Below are positions 15,107 through 23,623 of a stretch of 64,000 bases of DNA, piece after piece. This DNA comes from DATFVJ01 sp963727015 (lineage in GTDB: Bacteria > Actinomycetota > Actinomycetes > Streptosporangiales > Streptosporangiaceae). Below the pieces are notes generated by a model that did not search any database, was not told the DNA's origin, and saw nothing but the letters and a program-made list of their open reading frames with translations. Numbering within the stretch: the first letter of the stretch is position 1; the number at the start of each line of letters is the position of its first letter. The stretch covers positions 310,001 to 374,000 of the forward strand of contig CAVSEV010000009.1 in assembly GCA_963727015.1 (NCBI GenBank), written 5' to 3'. A program made the translations under genes and the position numbers.

Positions 15107-16819
15107 CTACTCGCCGCCGGCCCGTTTCGCGGCGTGGAACGCTTCGAGGGCCTCTCCCGGGGTGTCGTAGTAAGCGTCCGGGCCGAGCGCTGCGTTGATG
15201 CCGTACCTGTCGAGCTGCTCCCGCACTGGGCTGAGCACGGTGCTGACGGCGAACCTGACGTGTCGTTTGTGCAGAAGCTCAACCACCCTGTTGAGGGCGC
15301 CCGCGGCGGTGTAGTCGATGTCGCCGATGGCGGCGCAGTCGAAAACCATCCAGCGCGGTGGGTCGCCATGACCAGCCAGGGCCGTGACGTCCTCGAACAA
15401 CCGCGGGGCGTTGGCGTAGTAGAGGCTGGTGCCGAACCGGTAGATCAGCAGCCCGTCCTCCGTCCGTGCGCCCGGCGCCACCGGGATGGGCCGCCAGTGC
15501 CCGGCCGGTGACTTCACCAGCACGCTGTTGAGCGGGCGGTAGCTGTGGCGCAGATGGTCGATGATCGAGGCGACGACGGCAAGGATGATGCCGTCCTCGA
15601 CCCCGAGCACCACCACCGCGGCCGCCGTGAGCAGGGCGACGCCGAACTCGTGGCGGCGGCAGGCCAGAATGCGCCGCATCCCGCTGACGTCGATGAGCTC
15701 GGCCGCGATCAGGAAGACGATCGCCGCGAGGGCGGCGTCCGGCAGGTAAGCGAGTGGCCCGGTGAGCAGCAGCAGGACGACGAGGACCACCACGGCGGTG
15801 GTGAGCTGTGCCAGCTGGCTGCGGCCGCCTGCGCCGTCGACCATCTGGGTCTTGGTCGGGCTGCCGTTGACTACGAACGTGCCGGAGAACGCTGCCGCCA
15901 CGTTGGCGGCGCCCAGGCCGACCAGATCGGTGTCTTCGCTGAACGCCTCCTCCTCGTACTTCACGGCGTAGGCGCGCGAGGTCGCCGCGCTCTGGGCGAG
16001 GATGACGACGAACATCGACGCCGCGGGACCGAGCAGGATGGCGGCATCGTGCCAGCCCAGGGCGGGCAGCCCAAGCTGCGGCAGTCCGCGCGGGACGGCT
16101 CCGACGACTGCCACCCCGCGGCTGGCCAGATCCACGGCGCGGCTCACGCCGATGGCGATGACCACGGCGATCAGCGGTCCTGGGATCCTGCGGGTGATCC
16201 GGCGTGCGGCGAGCACGATCAGGATGACCCCGAGCGACACCGCCACGTCCTCCCACCGCACGTGCGGGAGCGCGCGCACGGTGTGCACGAGCCGGGTAGT
16301 GGTGTCCTTGCCGGCGGCGGGCACGCCGAGCATGTCGGGGAGCTGGCCTGCCGCCACCTGGATGCCCACGCCGGTGAGGAATCCGACCAGCACGGTACGG
16401 GACAGGAAATTGGCCAGGAACCCGAGTCTGGCCAGCCGGGCAAGCAGCAGCATCGCGCCTGTCAGCAGGGCCGCGAGCCCAGCCAGCTGCACGTATTTAG
16501 CCGACCCGGCGACCGCGAGTCCGGTCAGCGTGGCGGCGAGGATGGCGGCGGTCGCGGAGTCGGCGCCCACGACAAGGTGGCGTGATGAACCGAGGATGGC
16601 GAACACGGCTATCGGGAGGAGCAGCGTGTACAGGCCGGTCACGACCGGCATCCCGGCGATCTTCGCGTATCCGAGGACCTCGGGGATGCCGAGGGCGGCC
16701 AGCGTGAGGCCGGCGAGCACGTCCGCAGGCAAGCGGGACCGGGCGATGGGCAGCATCCCCTGCATCACGGGCAGGGCTCTTAGCCGTCTGCGCAGGGCGG
16801 CGCCAGGCGAATCCGACAC
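15107..16819 (-). CDS. SulP-family anion transporter with STAS domain
   Basis: 570 residues from a GTG preceded by GGAGGTGA. Residues 1-430 hold about 10-14 membrane segments with the SulP signature GLTLAALGIPEVLGYAKIAG near the N-terminus and the later EEAFSEDTDLVGLGAANVAAAFSGTFVVNGSPTKT region. A cytoplasmic STAS domain occupies residues 430-560 (DGLLIYRFGTSLYYANAP, MVFDCAAIGDIDYTAAGAL). The family moves sulfate, bicarbonate or dicarboxylates, usually coupled to H+ or Na+; the substrate cannot be read from the sequence. No carbonic anhydrase is attached. It stands alone. Confidence 0.93.
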   Translation of the reverse strand: MSDSPGAALRRRLRALPVMQGMLPIARSRLPADVLAGLTLAALGIPEVLGYAKIAGMPVVTGLYTLLLPIAVFAILGSSRHLVVGADSATAAILAATLTGLAVAGSAKYVQLAGLAALLTGAMLLLARLARLGFLANFLSRTVLVGFLTGVGIQVAAGQLPDMLGVPAAGKDTTTRLVHTVRALPHVRWEDVAVSLGVILIVLAARRITRRIPGPLIAVVIAIGVSRAVDLASRGVAVVGAVPRGLPQLGLPALGWHDAAILLGPAASMFVVILAQSAATSRAYAVKYEEEAFSEDTDLVGLGAANVAAAFSGTFVVNGSPTKTQMVDGAGGRSQLAQLTTAVVVLVVLLLLTGPLAYLPDAALAAIVFLIAAELIDVSGMRRILACRRHEFGVALLTAAAVVVLGVEDGIILAVVASIIDHLRHSYRPLNSVLVKSPAGHWRPIPVAPGARTEDGLLIYRFGTSLYYANAPRLFEDVTALAGHGDPPRWMVFDCAAIGDIDYTAAGALNRVVELLHKRHVRFAVSTVLSPVREQLDRYGINAALGPDAYYDTPGEALEAFHAAKRAGGE

Positions 16820-17220
16820 CGCCTCACCTCCGGCCGTTTCCCCGCGGTTGCGGATTCGTTCATCATCCCGCTATTCGGCCGCTATGCGGAGCCTCGTGCG
16901 GCCGCCGCGGCCTCGTGTTTCCGCCCGTCCTGCCGCCCGGTTCCTGCGCGAGCCACGGTGGTGGCGGTCAGCAGATCGTTGATCAAGGTCTGCGTCCGCT
17001 TCGCGCCATCGACGGCAAGGCCGATGCACTGACGGCCACGGTCGCGGCGGTACTACAAGGCGATTCGGTCCGCAGCCGGTATCTGCCGGAGGCTGCTCAT
17101 GCGGCCATCTCCATGTTGATCGCATCGAGCAGGCGACGTTCCGTCCGCCTGGGGGTGGCCGAGGAGCGACTGGACGCGCTGTGCGGCACGCCGGACACGA
17201 TCGGCGCCTGGCGGCGTCGG
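16820..17220. other. Region without a recognisable gene
   Basis: About 400 bases between the SulP start and the IS4 relic. A 102-codon plus-strand frame (16915-17223) and several minus-strand frames cross it, but none shows a family motif or a convincing ribosome site. It may be decayed sequence linked to the transposon remnants that follow. Confidence 0.4.
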
Positions 17221-17640
17221 TGACGCTGGAAGGCAAGGTGAAGGGGAAGGCGGGCGGGCGATGACGGCCGCGCTCGCGATCCGGCTCACCCTCCTGATGA
17301 CCTTGATGCCCGGGGCGGATACGCAGAATGCTGGCCGCGCTGCTCGGGGACCTGGCCGCCGTGCCGTGGCACAAGCCGTACCGGGTCGCGACCGCGACGG
17401 TCGCCTGCACCTGGCGGGAGGCGCCGGCCCGGGCCCGGTGGAACAGCTGCGGGACATGCTGCTGGCCGGCATCGACGCCGGGCACCGCGAGCATGACCAC
17501 CGGGCCGTCACCGTCGGGGACCTGGACACCGGCTCGATCGACGGGTCGCTGACCCGGGTGCCCGACAGCGACGCGAACCGGCAAGCGTACGGGTCGGCCG
17601 GCACCACCGATGACTCCTCCCCCTACCGCAGCTACGGTCA
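17221..17640 (+). pseudogene. IS4-family transposase fragment, frameshifted
   Basis: Pieces of one transposase appear in two frames: MTAALAIRLTLLMTLMPGAD, then in another frame MLAALLGDLAAVPWHKPYRV, then back to PVEQLRDMLLAGIDAGHREHD and VGDLDTGSIDGSLTRVPDSD, ending near DDSSPY. At least two frameshifts are needed to join them. The catalytic DDE core beyond the first Asp region is missing, so the relic is inactive. It abuts the 3' end of the interrupted parA-like gene and may have truncated it. Confidence 0.75.
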
Positions 17641-17794
17641 GCGTCTCGAAATGGCCGTATGCGTCGTGCACGGCCCGTTGGTGTGCGCCGATGGCGCCAT
17701 CTGCCGACCGCAGCATGAATATCGGCTTACGGGCTTCCTGGCCGAGCGGCGCCAGCGAATGGTAATGCTTGATCAGGCCGAGGCAGTTCTCATC
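17637..17794 (-). pseudogene. 3' part of the interrupted parA-like gene
   Basis: On the minus strand, directly after the target-site copy at 17787-17794, the frame continues as NCLGLIKHYHSLAPLGQEAR, then KPIFMLRSADGAIGAH and HDAYGHFETL. This is the standard C-terminus of ParA-like ATPases of this type and continues in frame from the 5' part ending at 19923-19930. The gene was therefore intact before the IS66-family element landed. Its very end is lost or blurred by the IS4 relic. Confidence 0.85.
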
Positions 17795-17874
17795 GTAAAC
17801 ATTCAGCTGTTTTGTGGAGCTGCTGGCCCGAGGTCTCGGGGATCTGAAGCTGATGCCACGCTGGCGGTTGGCTG

Positions 17875-18210
17875 ATGTCGGTCATGGCTATTGTGGCGTG
17901 CATGGTCATCAGGGATGCCCGCGTGATGATCGGCGCGTTGGCAGAGCCGGAGGCGCTGCTTGTGTTCGGCGCGATCGTCACGGCGACGTCGAAGGCGCGT
18001 CTGCTGGACGAATTGGGGCACCCGGTGTCGGGAACCTCGTACATCACGCCGTTTGGTCTGGAGAAGAAGACATCGCTGCCGCGGGATGTGATTGAGAAGG
18101 CGGCCCAGCGCCTGAAGCGGGCAGGGCTGCTGGAAATCCTCGCCGGCGAACAGCGCGGATACGAAAGCTGGCGTATCAGCGAAGCGGCCCTGGCCGCCGT
18201 GACCGGGTGA
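17875..18210 (+). CDS. Winged-helix regulator-like protein carried inside the IS66 element
   Basis: 111 residues; a start at the internal Met10 or Met18 is also possible. The segment MIGALAEPEALLVFGAIV followed by a second half with TPFGLEKKTSLPRDVIEKA, QRLKRAGLLEIL and YESWRISEAAL reads as an ArsR/MarR-like winged helix: recognition helix SLPRDVIEKAAQRLKRAG, then a wing. It lies between the left terminal repeat and the transposase, so it belongs to the element rather than to the chromosome. It may regulate transposition or be a passenger gene. Such a gene is not part of the classical tnpABC set of IS66. Confidence 0.65.
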   Translation: MSVMAIVACMVIRDARVMIGALAEPEALLVFGAIVTATSKARLLDELGHPVSGTSYITPFGLEKKTSLPRDVIEKAAQRLKRAGLLEILAGEQRGYESWRISEAALAAVTG

Positions 18211-18344
18211 TGGGCGGCGGTCCCGCTCTGCGGTGCCCCGGCATCGACTCCGCAGACCAGGTCAGGTGTTCGTGCCGTGACCAATCTGGTGGTACTGGGC
18301 GTGTCGTACCGGGTTGGTGGTCGCGCGTGTAGTTTGATCTTCGG

Positions 18345-19849
18345 GTGCCTGCTCCGGAGGAGATGTCGCGTGACGAGCTGGTCATGCTCGCCGGCGAGCA
18401 GGCTGACCAGCTCACCGCCCAGGATGGGCAGATCACGGCGCTGGCCACGCAGGTTGCGGATCTGATCGAGGTCAACGAGCAGCTGGCGGCGAAGCTGGCG
18501 CGGCTGGAGCATCTGCTGTCTCGCAACAGCGGGAACTCATCCCTCCCGCCGTCGATGGATGATCAGCCGGGCCGCCGGCCGCCAGAAGAGGGCAAGGACA
18601 GGCGCAGAAGGGCGTCGGGCGCAGCCCGGGTAAGCAGCCGGGGGCGGCGGGCTCGCACCTGGCCTGGAGCGAGAACCCTGATGACACCATCCCTCATTTC
18701 CCGGATGGGGCATGCGAATGCGGCGCGCCGCTGGCAGCCGGGCGGGATCTGGGTGTGGCGGCCTCGCATCAGCAGGCAGAAATCCCGCTGGCCTCGGCGA
18801 AGGTGATCCAGCATGACCTGCACGAGGTGGCGTGCGGGTGCGGGAAGGTCCACCGGGCGGCCCGGCCGGAGGGTGTCAGCGCGTCGAAGGTGTCCTACGG
18901 CCCGAATCTCCGGGCGTGGTGCGTGTTCTTGATGGTCGCCCACGCGATCCCGGTGCACCGCTGCGCGGAGCTGATCGGATCCTTGACCGGCGCGAAGCCC
19001 TCCGCCGGGTTCGTGCACGGCATGCTCGCGCGGGCCGCCGATGCGGTCGCCGATGCGAACAAGGCGATCCGGGCGCTGATCATCCTGGCCCATGTGGTGT
19101 GCGCCGATGAGACGCCGATCCGGGTAGGCCCCGGCCCGAAGTCCCGCAAGCGTTACCTGCTGGTCGCCTGCACCCGGCTGCTTACCTATTACCTCCTCGG
19201 CGACCGGACCCTGGAGACCTTCCGCGCGTTCGTGCTGCCCGACATGGCCGGCACGGTGGTGGTGCATGACCGCTACCAGAACTACGATGCCGCGGAGTTC
19301 CCCGGGCTGATCCACCAGCTTTGCTGCCAGCACTTGATCCGCGACTGCGAGGACGCCGCCGAAACTTACCCGGAGGCCATCTGGCCTGGCCAGATGCGTG
19401 ACGCGCTGCGCGAGCTGATCCACCAGGCGAACCTGGCCCGCGACCAGGGCCTGAACGCCGTGCCCGCCGAGATCGCCGGACCGCTCATCCACGACTTCCG
19501 GCACGGCGTGCTCGCCGGCCTATCCGAACTGCCGCGCCGCCAGGGCCGCAGGCAGCTCAAGCACCGGGCGCTGCTGGAAGACCTCCGCGACCGTCACGAC
19601 GATGTCCTGCGGTTTGTCTATGACCTGCGGATCCCGCCTACCTCCAACGACGCCGAACGGGACCTGCGGCCGGCCAAAACCCAGCAGAAAATCTCAGGAC
19701 GACTCCGCTCCGGGGAAACCACCCGCCACCGGTACGCGATCCGCGGCTACATCTCCACTGCCGCCAAGCACGGAGCCGACGTGCTGACCGCCCTGCGTGA
19801 AGCACTCCTCGGCCGTCCCTGGATGCCTCCGATCCCCGGACCGGCCTGA
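18345..19849 (+). pseudogene. IS66 tnpC-type transposase with one frameshift
   Basis: The N-terminal part (18345 to about 18610) has the coiled coil and the hallmark LEHLLSRNSGNSSLPPSMDD. The remainder continues in another frame: PGKQPGAAGSHLAWSENPDD, a zinc-binding ACECGAPL, and a complete DDE core with CADETPIRVG, VVHDRYQNYD and TSNDAERDLRPAKTQQKISG. A single one-base shift near 18605-18615 separates the halves. The catalytic residues are intact, so either the shift is a recent inactivating mutation or it is bypassed during translation; no classical slippery heptamer is evident. Confidence 0.85.
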
Positions 19850-19918
19850 CGGCACCACCAGCTCAACAGCGGTCACACTGCGTCAGCGGACCTCACCTAT
19901 AAGCACAGGGCTGAATGC

Positions 19919-20725
19919 TTACTTCTCATCAGCCGCCGCTAGAGGCACGTGGTCGGTTGGCTGATTCAGTACGGATCGCCGGTACTCGGCCGGGACTTGC
20001 CGCAACCAACGGTCATAGGCGCCAACGACCCGGTCGACTCTGGTCCCGTGCTGGAGGACGACGTAGCCACGTGGCCACATCCTGCCGCTAGGAAGGTCAA
20101 GGCCAGGGCGAGGTGATCGCTCTACTCGGTCGGTCCATCCCTTCCGCCAGTCCTTCAGGGTTGGGCCAAGGTTGCGAAGACCCTGCAAGGAATACAGATC
20201 CGGGGCCAGCGGGACGACGACATTATCGGACGCCACCATCGCTGCCCGGTTGATTGCACCGAGATTGGGGCCAACATCTACCAAAATGATCTCGGCCTCG
20301 ACCTGTGCCGCCGCGCTCTGCGCGACCGTCGAGAACGCCGCCGTTACACGGAAGGCCCTTAGCTGGCCATCAAGGCTGCCCGCCCATGCAAAGCTCAGCT
20401 CCTGCTCCGCGCCGGACAGCAACAGATCGCCAGGTACAAGCCCCAAGTTAGGCGCAACCTCCTCGACGTATGGCTCGCCCAGGCCACCCTCGCCCTCGAA
20501 CAACGGAGCGAGTGCGCCATACACGGTCCGCCGCTGTGGTCCGCTCCACAGACGCTCGACGCGCTCGTCGTCAAGGAACGACGCCGTTAGATTCGCCTGC
20601 GGATCGAGATCGAGTACCACTACCGACCGGCCTAGTTCCCGCAGCATCCAGGCGACGTGATAGACGAGTGTCGTCTTACCTACGCCGCCCTTATTGTTGA
20701 AGAAGGTCAGGACCGGCCGAGTCAT
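19919..20725 (-). pseudogene. ParA-like ATPase, 5' part, interrupted by the IS66 element
   Basis: 268 codons. The deviant Walker A box of ParA/MinD ATPases is present (FFNNKGGVGKTTLVYHVAW), with Walker A' VVVLDLDPQAN and switch II ILVDVGPNLGAINRAA. The frame ends ...LAAADEK-stop where GATGAGAA comes from the target site and TAA from the insertion end. The missing C-terminus is found at 17637-17794. Intact relatives are about 320 residues. Its start overlaps the preceding small gene (ATGA). No ParB gene is adjacent, so it belongs to the orphan ParA-like class. The truncated protein might still fold. Confidence 0.9.
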
Positions 20726-20970
20726 CGCTTCACCTTCACTATGGCGGCCACAGCGGCGACGGAAGCCTGGAATTCCAGTGGCGGATTCCCGTTTTGCGCG
20801 AGGCGATCGCGGCTAATCTGGATGCCTACCCCGAATTGTTGCACGAACCCCAGCTGGTGCAGAGACGGCTGCCCGAACAGCCGCTCCTGTCGGCGAGCGA
20901 AGACCACCGCAGATTCCTCGCGGTCCTCGCCTCCTCCGCCGCTGCCCAACCTCGGTTGGCTGTCACGCAC
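20722..20970 (-). CDS. Small hypothetical protein upstream of parA
   Basis: 82 residues from a GTG with GGAG upstream (20970). It overlaps the stop of the DUF429 gene by eight bases at its start and the parA start by four bases (ATGA) at its end, so the three genes form one operon. The sequence includes LFGQPSLHQLGFVQQFGVGI and ISRDRLAQNGNPPLEFQASV. I recognise no domain. The overlaps on both sides are the main support for its being real. Confidence 0.6.
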   Translation of the reverse strand: MRDSQPRLGSGGGGEDREESAVVFARRQERLFGQPSLHQLGFVQQFGVGIQISRDRLAQNGNPPLEFQASVAAVAAIVKVKR

Positions 20971-21904
20971 CTACGGCTCCTAGAATCCATCCTTCTTCGT
21001 CGGCCGCGTAAGGTACCCGGCGCAGCATGTCCGCCAGCGCCCCGCCTTGATCGAGACTCCTCAGCACCTCGGCCAGGTTCCTGACCTGCTTCTCATCCAC
21101 GCACGTTCCGGGTGCCGCGGTGAAGTCGTAATGGCTCGGCCACACCTCGGCGTAGACGATGGCAGGCTCACCCGCAGGCAACCCGGCCGCGGGCAACCCT
21201 GCCGCGGGCAACCCGGCCGCGGGCAACCCGGCCGCGGGCAACCCGGCCGCACGCTCGAACGGCCACACCCGGCTGACGCCGGCCAGTGCCGGATCCGCCC
21301 GCAACGCCGCGACGACGGGTATGCCGGTCAGCGCCTGGCTCCCCGCCGAGCCGGCGCCGAGCAGCTTCCAGGCCGGCTGCGGCCGCCGGCCCTGCTGGCG
21401 CAGCAACTGCTCTGCCACTCGCCACTCGGCAAGCCCTTGCTTGGCATCCGGGGCCCGGTAAGCGACGTCCCGCGTGCTTGGCAGGTAGTCGAGAAGGAGT
21501 GTTCGCGGCCGGCCCCAGAAGGCCGCGTCGACGCCAAGCCGGCGGTTCAGATCGTTGGCCACCTCGAACCTGTTACTCACATTGGTCGCCGGATCATCGA
21601 TGATCTGCTCAGCGAGCAGCGTCCAGATGGCGCGCCATGGCTGGCCTTCGAGATGCAACGCCGCGGCGAACCCGGCCGGGTAGCCGAAAGGGAAGTCGAA
21701 ACCCGTCAGCACCCGCTCACCGTGACCAGCCGATCGCACCAGCAGGTCACGGAGGGATTCCCTGGCCGCGCCGCGCGTTGGCGGGTTCTGCGTCAGGCAG
21801 TCGCCGGCCCCGGCAAGCGAGCAGATCCAGATCGAGTCCTTTCCCGCCCGCGGCGTGCTTGCGCCGCTCCAGTCGACAATCACGTACCGGTCGAAGATGC
21901 TCAT
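20963..21904 (-). CDS. DUF429-like protein
   Basis: 313 residues from an ATG preceded by GGGAGCT. The N-terminus YVIVDWSGASTPRAGKDSIW, then VLTGFDFPFGYPAGFA, fits an RNase-H-like fold with Asp residues at strand ends, as in the DUF429 group (some homologues carry the misleading name molybdopterin-guanine dinucleotide biosynthesis protein B). Function is unknown. Five PAAGL-type repeats encoded by 21175-21250 lie in a surface loop near residue 225. First gene of an operon with the 82-residue protein and the interrupted parA. Confidence 0.7.
   Translation of the reverse strand: MSIFDRYVIVDWSGASTPRAGKDSIWICSLAGAGDCLTQNPPTRGAARESLRDLLVRSAGHGERVLTGFDFPFGYPAGFAAALHLEGQPWRAIWTLLAEQIIDDPATNVSNRFEVANDLNRRLGVDAAFWGRPRTLLLDYLPSTRDVAYRAPDAKQGLAEWRVAEQLLRQQGRRPQPAWKLLGAGSAGSQALTGIPVVAALRADPALAGVSRVWPFERAAGLPAAGLPAAGLPAAGLPAAGLPAGEPAIVYAEVWPSHYDFTAAPGTCVDEKQVRNLAEVLRSLDQGGALADMLRRVPYAADEEGWILGAVGA
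21175..21250 (-). repeat. 15-bp in-frame tandem repeat (PAAGL)
   Basis: GCCGCGGGCAACCCG is repeated five times with one variant and encodes (Pro-Ala-Ala-Gly-Leu)n in the DUF429-like protein. Confidence 0.93.
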
Positions 21905-21979
21905 AGCTCCCGTCGCGCCCCGCGTAGCCGTTAAGATTTCATGGCCCTGACGGGCCGTTCGCGGTGGATGAGACTGGGG

Positions 21980-22181
21980 TGTGTGTGTTGCCCGCCGACG
22001 CCGGTACTGCTTGGCCCGTTTGAGGCCGTCGTTAAGATTGGCGCTGAAGTCCTTCCCTTCGGGTGTTTCCCGGTTGCCGCTGCGAGCGCGCGTATCAGTG
22101 TCTTAGATCTTGTGCGGGACTTCGCGGGCAGCACACATGTTGGCGGTCGTCATGGTTGCTGTGAGGGGAAGGGGTCCGGGC
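21980..22181 (+). ncRNA. Candidate bridge RNA region of the IS110-family element
   Basis: IS110-family recombinases use a structured noncoding RNA encoded in an end of the element. The roughly 200 bases between the left subterminal repeat and the transposase start have no ORF and include short complementary segments (for example GGACTTCGCGGG, and CCTTCCCTTCGGG). In IS1111 members the RNA may instead be encoded at the other end (23448-23520). This is a placement by family knowledge, not a structure I could fold. Confidence 0.35.
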
Positions 22182-23447
22182 GTGCAGATTGTCTATCAGC
22201 GGTGCGCTGCGATCGATGTGCACAAAGATCAGGTCACGGTGGCGGTGCGTGCGCCGGGGCCGGGGCCGGGTGGGCGGGCGACGACGGTGCGCAAGTTCCC
22301 GGCGTTTTACGGGGTGCTGCGCGAGATGACGCGCTGGCTGGTCTCGCTTGAGGTCACGCACGTGGCGATGGAGGCCACCGGGATCTACACGATGCCGGTG
22401 TATCACGCGCTGCTCGAGCCCGCCGTGTTCGAGCAGGTGCTGGTGTGCAATGCCGCGCATGTCAAGAACGTGCCAGGGCGCAAGACCGATGCGGTGGACG
22501 CGGTGTGGCTGGCCGAGCTGGCCGAGTGCGGGCTGCTGCGCGGCAGCTTCATCCCGGACGAGAAGGTCAAGGCGGTGCGGGATGTGGCCAGGTACCGCAA
22601 GAAGCTCGTGCAACAGCGCACCTCGGAGTTCCAGCGCCTCGGCGGGGTGCTGCAGGACGCCGGGATCAAGATCGATTCGGTGGCTTCGTCGATCGGCACC
22701 ATGTCCGGGCGGGCGATGATTGAGGGCCTCATCGCCGGCGAACGCGACCCCCGGGTGCTCGCCGAGTTCGCCCGCGGGGTGATGCGCAAGAAGATCCCCG
22801 ATCTTTCCATGGCGCTGGAGGGCCGGTTCGGTTCCCATCACGCGCTGATGTGCAAGCTGCACCTGGAGCACATCGACCACCTGGATGACATGATCGCCCG
22901 GCTGGACGGGCAGGTGGAAAAGATGATGATCCCTTTCAAGGAGCGCCGCGACCTGCTGGTGACGATCCCGGGGATCGGCCCGGTGGCGGCCGCGGCGATC
23001 ATCTCCGAGATCGGGGTGAACATCGGTGAGTTCTTCACCACCGACGCGCACCTGGCGTCGTGGGCCGGGCTGTGCCCGGGCAACCACGAATCCGCCGGCA
23101 AACGCAAGCACGGCAGACCCCGCAAAGGCAGCCAGCACCTCAAGCCCCTGCTGGTCGAGGCCGCCTGGGCCGCGGTCAAGGCCGACGGGCGGCTCCAAGC
23201 CCGCTACCACCGGCTGGTGCTGCGCTTCGGCGGCTACCGCAGCCCCGCCGCGAAAAAGAAAGCCATCGTCGCCGTCGCTCACACCCTGATCGTCATCGTC
23301 TGGCACGTCCTGACCACCGGCAAGACCTACACCGACCTCGGCCCCGACTACTACACCCACCGCCTCGACCCCGAAAAAGAAACCCAGCGCCTGATCGCCA
23401 AGCTCCACGCCCTCGGCCACACCGTCACCCTCACCCCCGCCGCCTAA
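22182..23447 (+). CDS. IS110-family transposase
   Basis: 421 residues from the GTG at 22182, which follows GAGGGGAAGGGG. The N-terminal DEDD RuvC-like domain is recognisable: CAAIDVHKDQVTVAV, THVAMEATGIYTMPV, VCNAAHVKNVPGRKTDAVDA. The C-terminal Transposase_20 domain has LVTIPGIGPVAAAAIISEIG and LASWAGLCPGNHESAGKRKHG with the conserved serine. No frameshift is present, so the enzyme may be active. Confidence 0.95.
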   Translation: MQIVYQRCAAIDVHKDQVTVAVRAPGPGPGGRATTVRKFPAFYGVLREMTRWLVSLEVTHVAMEATGIYTMPVYHALLEPAVFEQVLVCNAAHVKNVPGRKTDAVDAVWLAELAECGLLRGSFIPDEKVKAVRDVARYRKKLVQQRTSEFQRLGGVLQDAGIKIDSVASSIGTMSGRAMIEGLIAGERDPRVLAEFARGVMRKKIPDLSMALEGRFGSHHALMCKLHLEHIDHLDDMIARLDGQVEKMMIPFKERRDLLVTIPGIGPVAAAAIISEIGVNIGEFFTTDAHLASWAGLCPGNHESAGKRKHGRPRKGSQHLKPLLVEAAWAAVKADGRLQARYHRLVLRFGGYRSPAAKKKAIVAVAHTLIVIVWHVLTTGKTYTDLGPDYYTHRLDPEKETQRLIAKLHALGHTVTLTPAA

Positions 23448-23623
23448 CCCGCCGCCCACCAGGCCCCGGACCGGACCGACCCCCACCGGCTAGGGCCCGC
23501 AACAACACGCCCAGCTGGGACCCAGTCTCGTATCAGCAGGAGGCTTTGCCGCATGGGGCAGGGCGGCATCGTCGGGCGCGATCGTGATGTCGGCGAAGTC
23601 GAAGCCTGGTGCCACCACGCAGG

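Larger units (their letters stand above)
17795..19922 (+). mobile_element. Complete IS66-family insertion sequence with 8-bp target duplication
   Basis: The 2128-bp element is bounded by imperfect terminal inverted repeats: GTAAACATTCAGC at the left end and, read inward from the right end, GTAAGCATTCAGC. It is flanked on both sides by the identical octamer TTCTCATC (17787-17794 and 19923-19930). GTAA ends and 8-bp duplications are characteristic of IS66. Inside are a small winged-helix gene (17875-18210) and a frameshifted tnpC-type transposase. The insertion splits a parA-like gene, and the TAA of its right end acts as stop codon for the truncated ParA. Confidence 0.92.
21960..23540 (+). mobile_element. 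IS110-family insertion sequence (IS1111-like)
   Basis: One transposase gene flanked by short noncoding ends. A 9-bp inverted pair, GAGACTGGG (21970-21978) and CCCAGTCTC (23521-23529), lies just inside the presumed ends. Subterminal inverted repeats are typical of the IS1111 subgroup, whereas other IS110 members have none. Exact ends cannot be set because the family makes little or no target duplication. The right end lies against the damaged 3' end of the DUF952-cupin gene. Confidence 0.75.

Noticed and set aside
15545..16585. 346-codon plus-strand frame opposite the SulP gene
   Set aside because: Shadow frame created by GC-rich codon bias; His/Gln/Asp-rich nonsense with no family features, while the minus strand encodes a clear SulP transporter.
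16915..17223. 102-codon plus-strand frame next to the IS4 relic
   Set aside because: Some protein-like character (RRRSVRLGVAEERLDALCG) but no family match and no start signal; may be decayed sequence.
18600..18620. Programmed frameshift in the IS66 transposase
   Set aside because: No classical slippery heptamer or clear downstream structure was seen, and IS66 tnpC is normally one frame, so a plain mutation is simpler.
22095..23486. 463-codon minus-strand frame opposite the IS110 transposase
   Set aside because: Antisense of a gene with complete DEDD and Transposase_20 domains.
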